A DNA stretch of 64,000 nucleotides from Planomicrobium stackebrandtii (lineage in GTDB: Bacteria; Bacillota; Bacilli; Bacillales_A; Planococcaceae), in NCBI RefSeq assembly GCF_030814955.1, contig NZ_JAUSWB010000005.1, forward strand, positions 310,001 through 374,000, read 5' to 3'. Of this stretch, positions 63,634-64,000 are shown piece after piece; position 1 is the stretch's first letter, and each line of letters starts with the position of its first letter. Made by a program: the position numbers and the translations under genes. Under the pieces are notes generated by a model. That model searched no databases. It was not told where the DNA came from and saw only the letters and a program-made list of their open reading frames with translations.

Positions 63634-64000
63634 TTAAAGCGTCAGACGTTTTTTATTGATGAACAGCACAATCACTGGTCCGATAATCGGAATCCACGCA
63701 AAGATTTTAAGCCGCGCCTCTGGATAGAAGCGGTGGACGGCATAGACGGACAAGCCCCATAGCACAAACCAGTCGACGGTCATGACAGAAACCAGACCCG
63801 ATTCAAAAAAGGCTTCGCGGTAAGCTGTCAGTGAAAAACCCTGCAGCAGCGTCAGGCTATTAGCGGCCCAAGACACCATCAGGAGAATCAGCCAGAACCG
63901 GGAACTGAGAAAGCGGACGAGCCAACCCGGAGTCCGCAGCCTTCTTTCGGCTTTTCGGTCGCCAAATGCGAAATAAAGCAAGAGCGAAAAAGCGCCGACC
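63634..64000 (-). CDS. Membrane protein, C-terminal part, cut by the window end
   Basis: The frame is open to the last base of the window and continues upstream of it. The visible 122 residues hold about four hydrophobic segments, the first cut by the window edge, and end with INKKRLTL after IPIIGPVIVLFINKK. The TTG at 63981 is unlikely to be the true start, since the frame extends beyond it and the upstream residues are also hydrophobic. I do not recognise the family. Confidence 0.6.
   Translation of the reverse strand, partial: VGAFSLLLYFAFGDRKAERRLRTPGWLVRFLSSRFWLILLMVSWAANSLTLLQGFSLTAYREAFFESGLVSVMTVDWFVLWGLSVYAVHRFYPEARLKIFAWIPIIGPVIVLFINKKRLTL

Overview
The window looks like chromosomal DNA of a low-to-mid GC Gram-positive bacterium of the order Bacillales, most likely a Planococcus-like member of Planococcaceae. 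The grounds are strong AGGAGG-type ribosome binding sites, frequent GTG and TTG starts, many hairpin-plus-U terminators, an HxlR very like the Bacillus protein as I recall it, an MhqR operator of Bacillus type, and family-typical small proteins (DUF2512, DUF2812, DUF4181, DUF3311). The species is inferred, not proven. I see no rRNA, tRNA, CRISPR array, intact insertion sequence or prophage.

Layout. 1-5.8 kb: small membrane and zinc-ribbon proteins, a lipoprotein, a CorA-type transporter and a DinB-fold protein, with three copies of a small hairpin repeat. 5.8-10.1 kb: beta-glucoside PTS operon (EIIBCA plus 6-phospho-beta-glucosidase) with a divergent GntR/UTRA regulator and a 24-bp palindromic operator on the promoter. 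10.1-13 kb: PadR regulator with a DUF2812 membrane protein, then a Cache-type diguanylate cyclase. 13.4-16.8 kb: a group of envelope proteins with copper-type ligand sets: a lipoprotein whose cupredoxin halves are in swapped order, a tandem-repeat surface protein with His and HMxM motifs, an orphan zf-HC2 protein and a CopC-domain protein. 16.8-20.3 kb: SDR and NmrA-like oxidoreductases and an AI-2E family permease. 20.4-25.5 kb: ribulose monophosphate formaldehyde pathway (hxlA, hxlB) with hxlR placed distally behind a cyclase and a HAD phosphatase, and zwf divergent from hxlA. 25.6-31.6 kb: a frameshifted FMN reductase, a SulP transporter with an ArsR-fold regulator, and an MhqR quinone-stress locus (regulator, ring-cleaving dioxygenase, flavin reductases). 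31.8-38.5 kb: small proteins and two GGDEF-EAL membrane proteins. 39-42 kb: an MBL lactonase-like protein, an aldo/keto reductase, a glutathione peroxidase and a RidA protein that appears to have lost its stop codon.

42.1-52.5 kb is the most coherent metabolic island. A GntR/FCD regulator is coupled to an HMG-CoA-lyase-family gene. It faces a divergent operon of a class III CoA-transferase, LeuC and LeuD paralogues, a DUF3311/sodium symporter pair, an MFS transporter and a flavin reductase, followed by a D-2-hydroxyacid dehydrogenase. Palindromic TGTATACA operators sit on both promoters. The enzyme set fits uptake and breakdown of a branched C5 dicarboxylate (citraconate or citramalate) to acetyl-CoA and pyruvate.

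52.8-64 kb: small membrane proteins, a 12-TM permease, and a Nudix / PLD-SF2 helicase-DUF3427 / DUF4357 cluster that may be a DNA repair or defence module. Then come a second AI-2E permease, a cluster of DnaA-box-like 9-mers, a DUF4181 protein, a TetR/SDR pair, and a membrane protein cut by the window end.

Three c-di-GMP enzymes lie in the window, and at least two genes carry a single apparent disrupting mutation (559-852 and 25623-26185).
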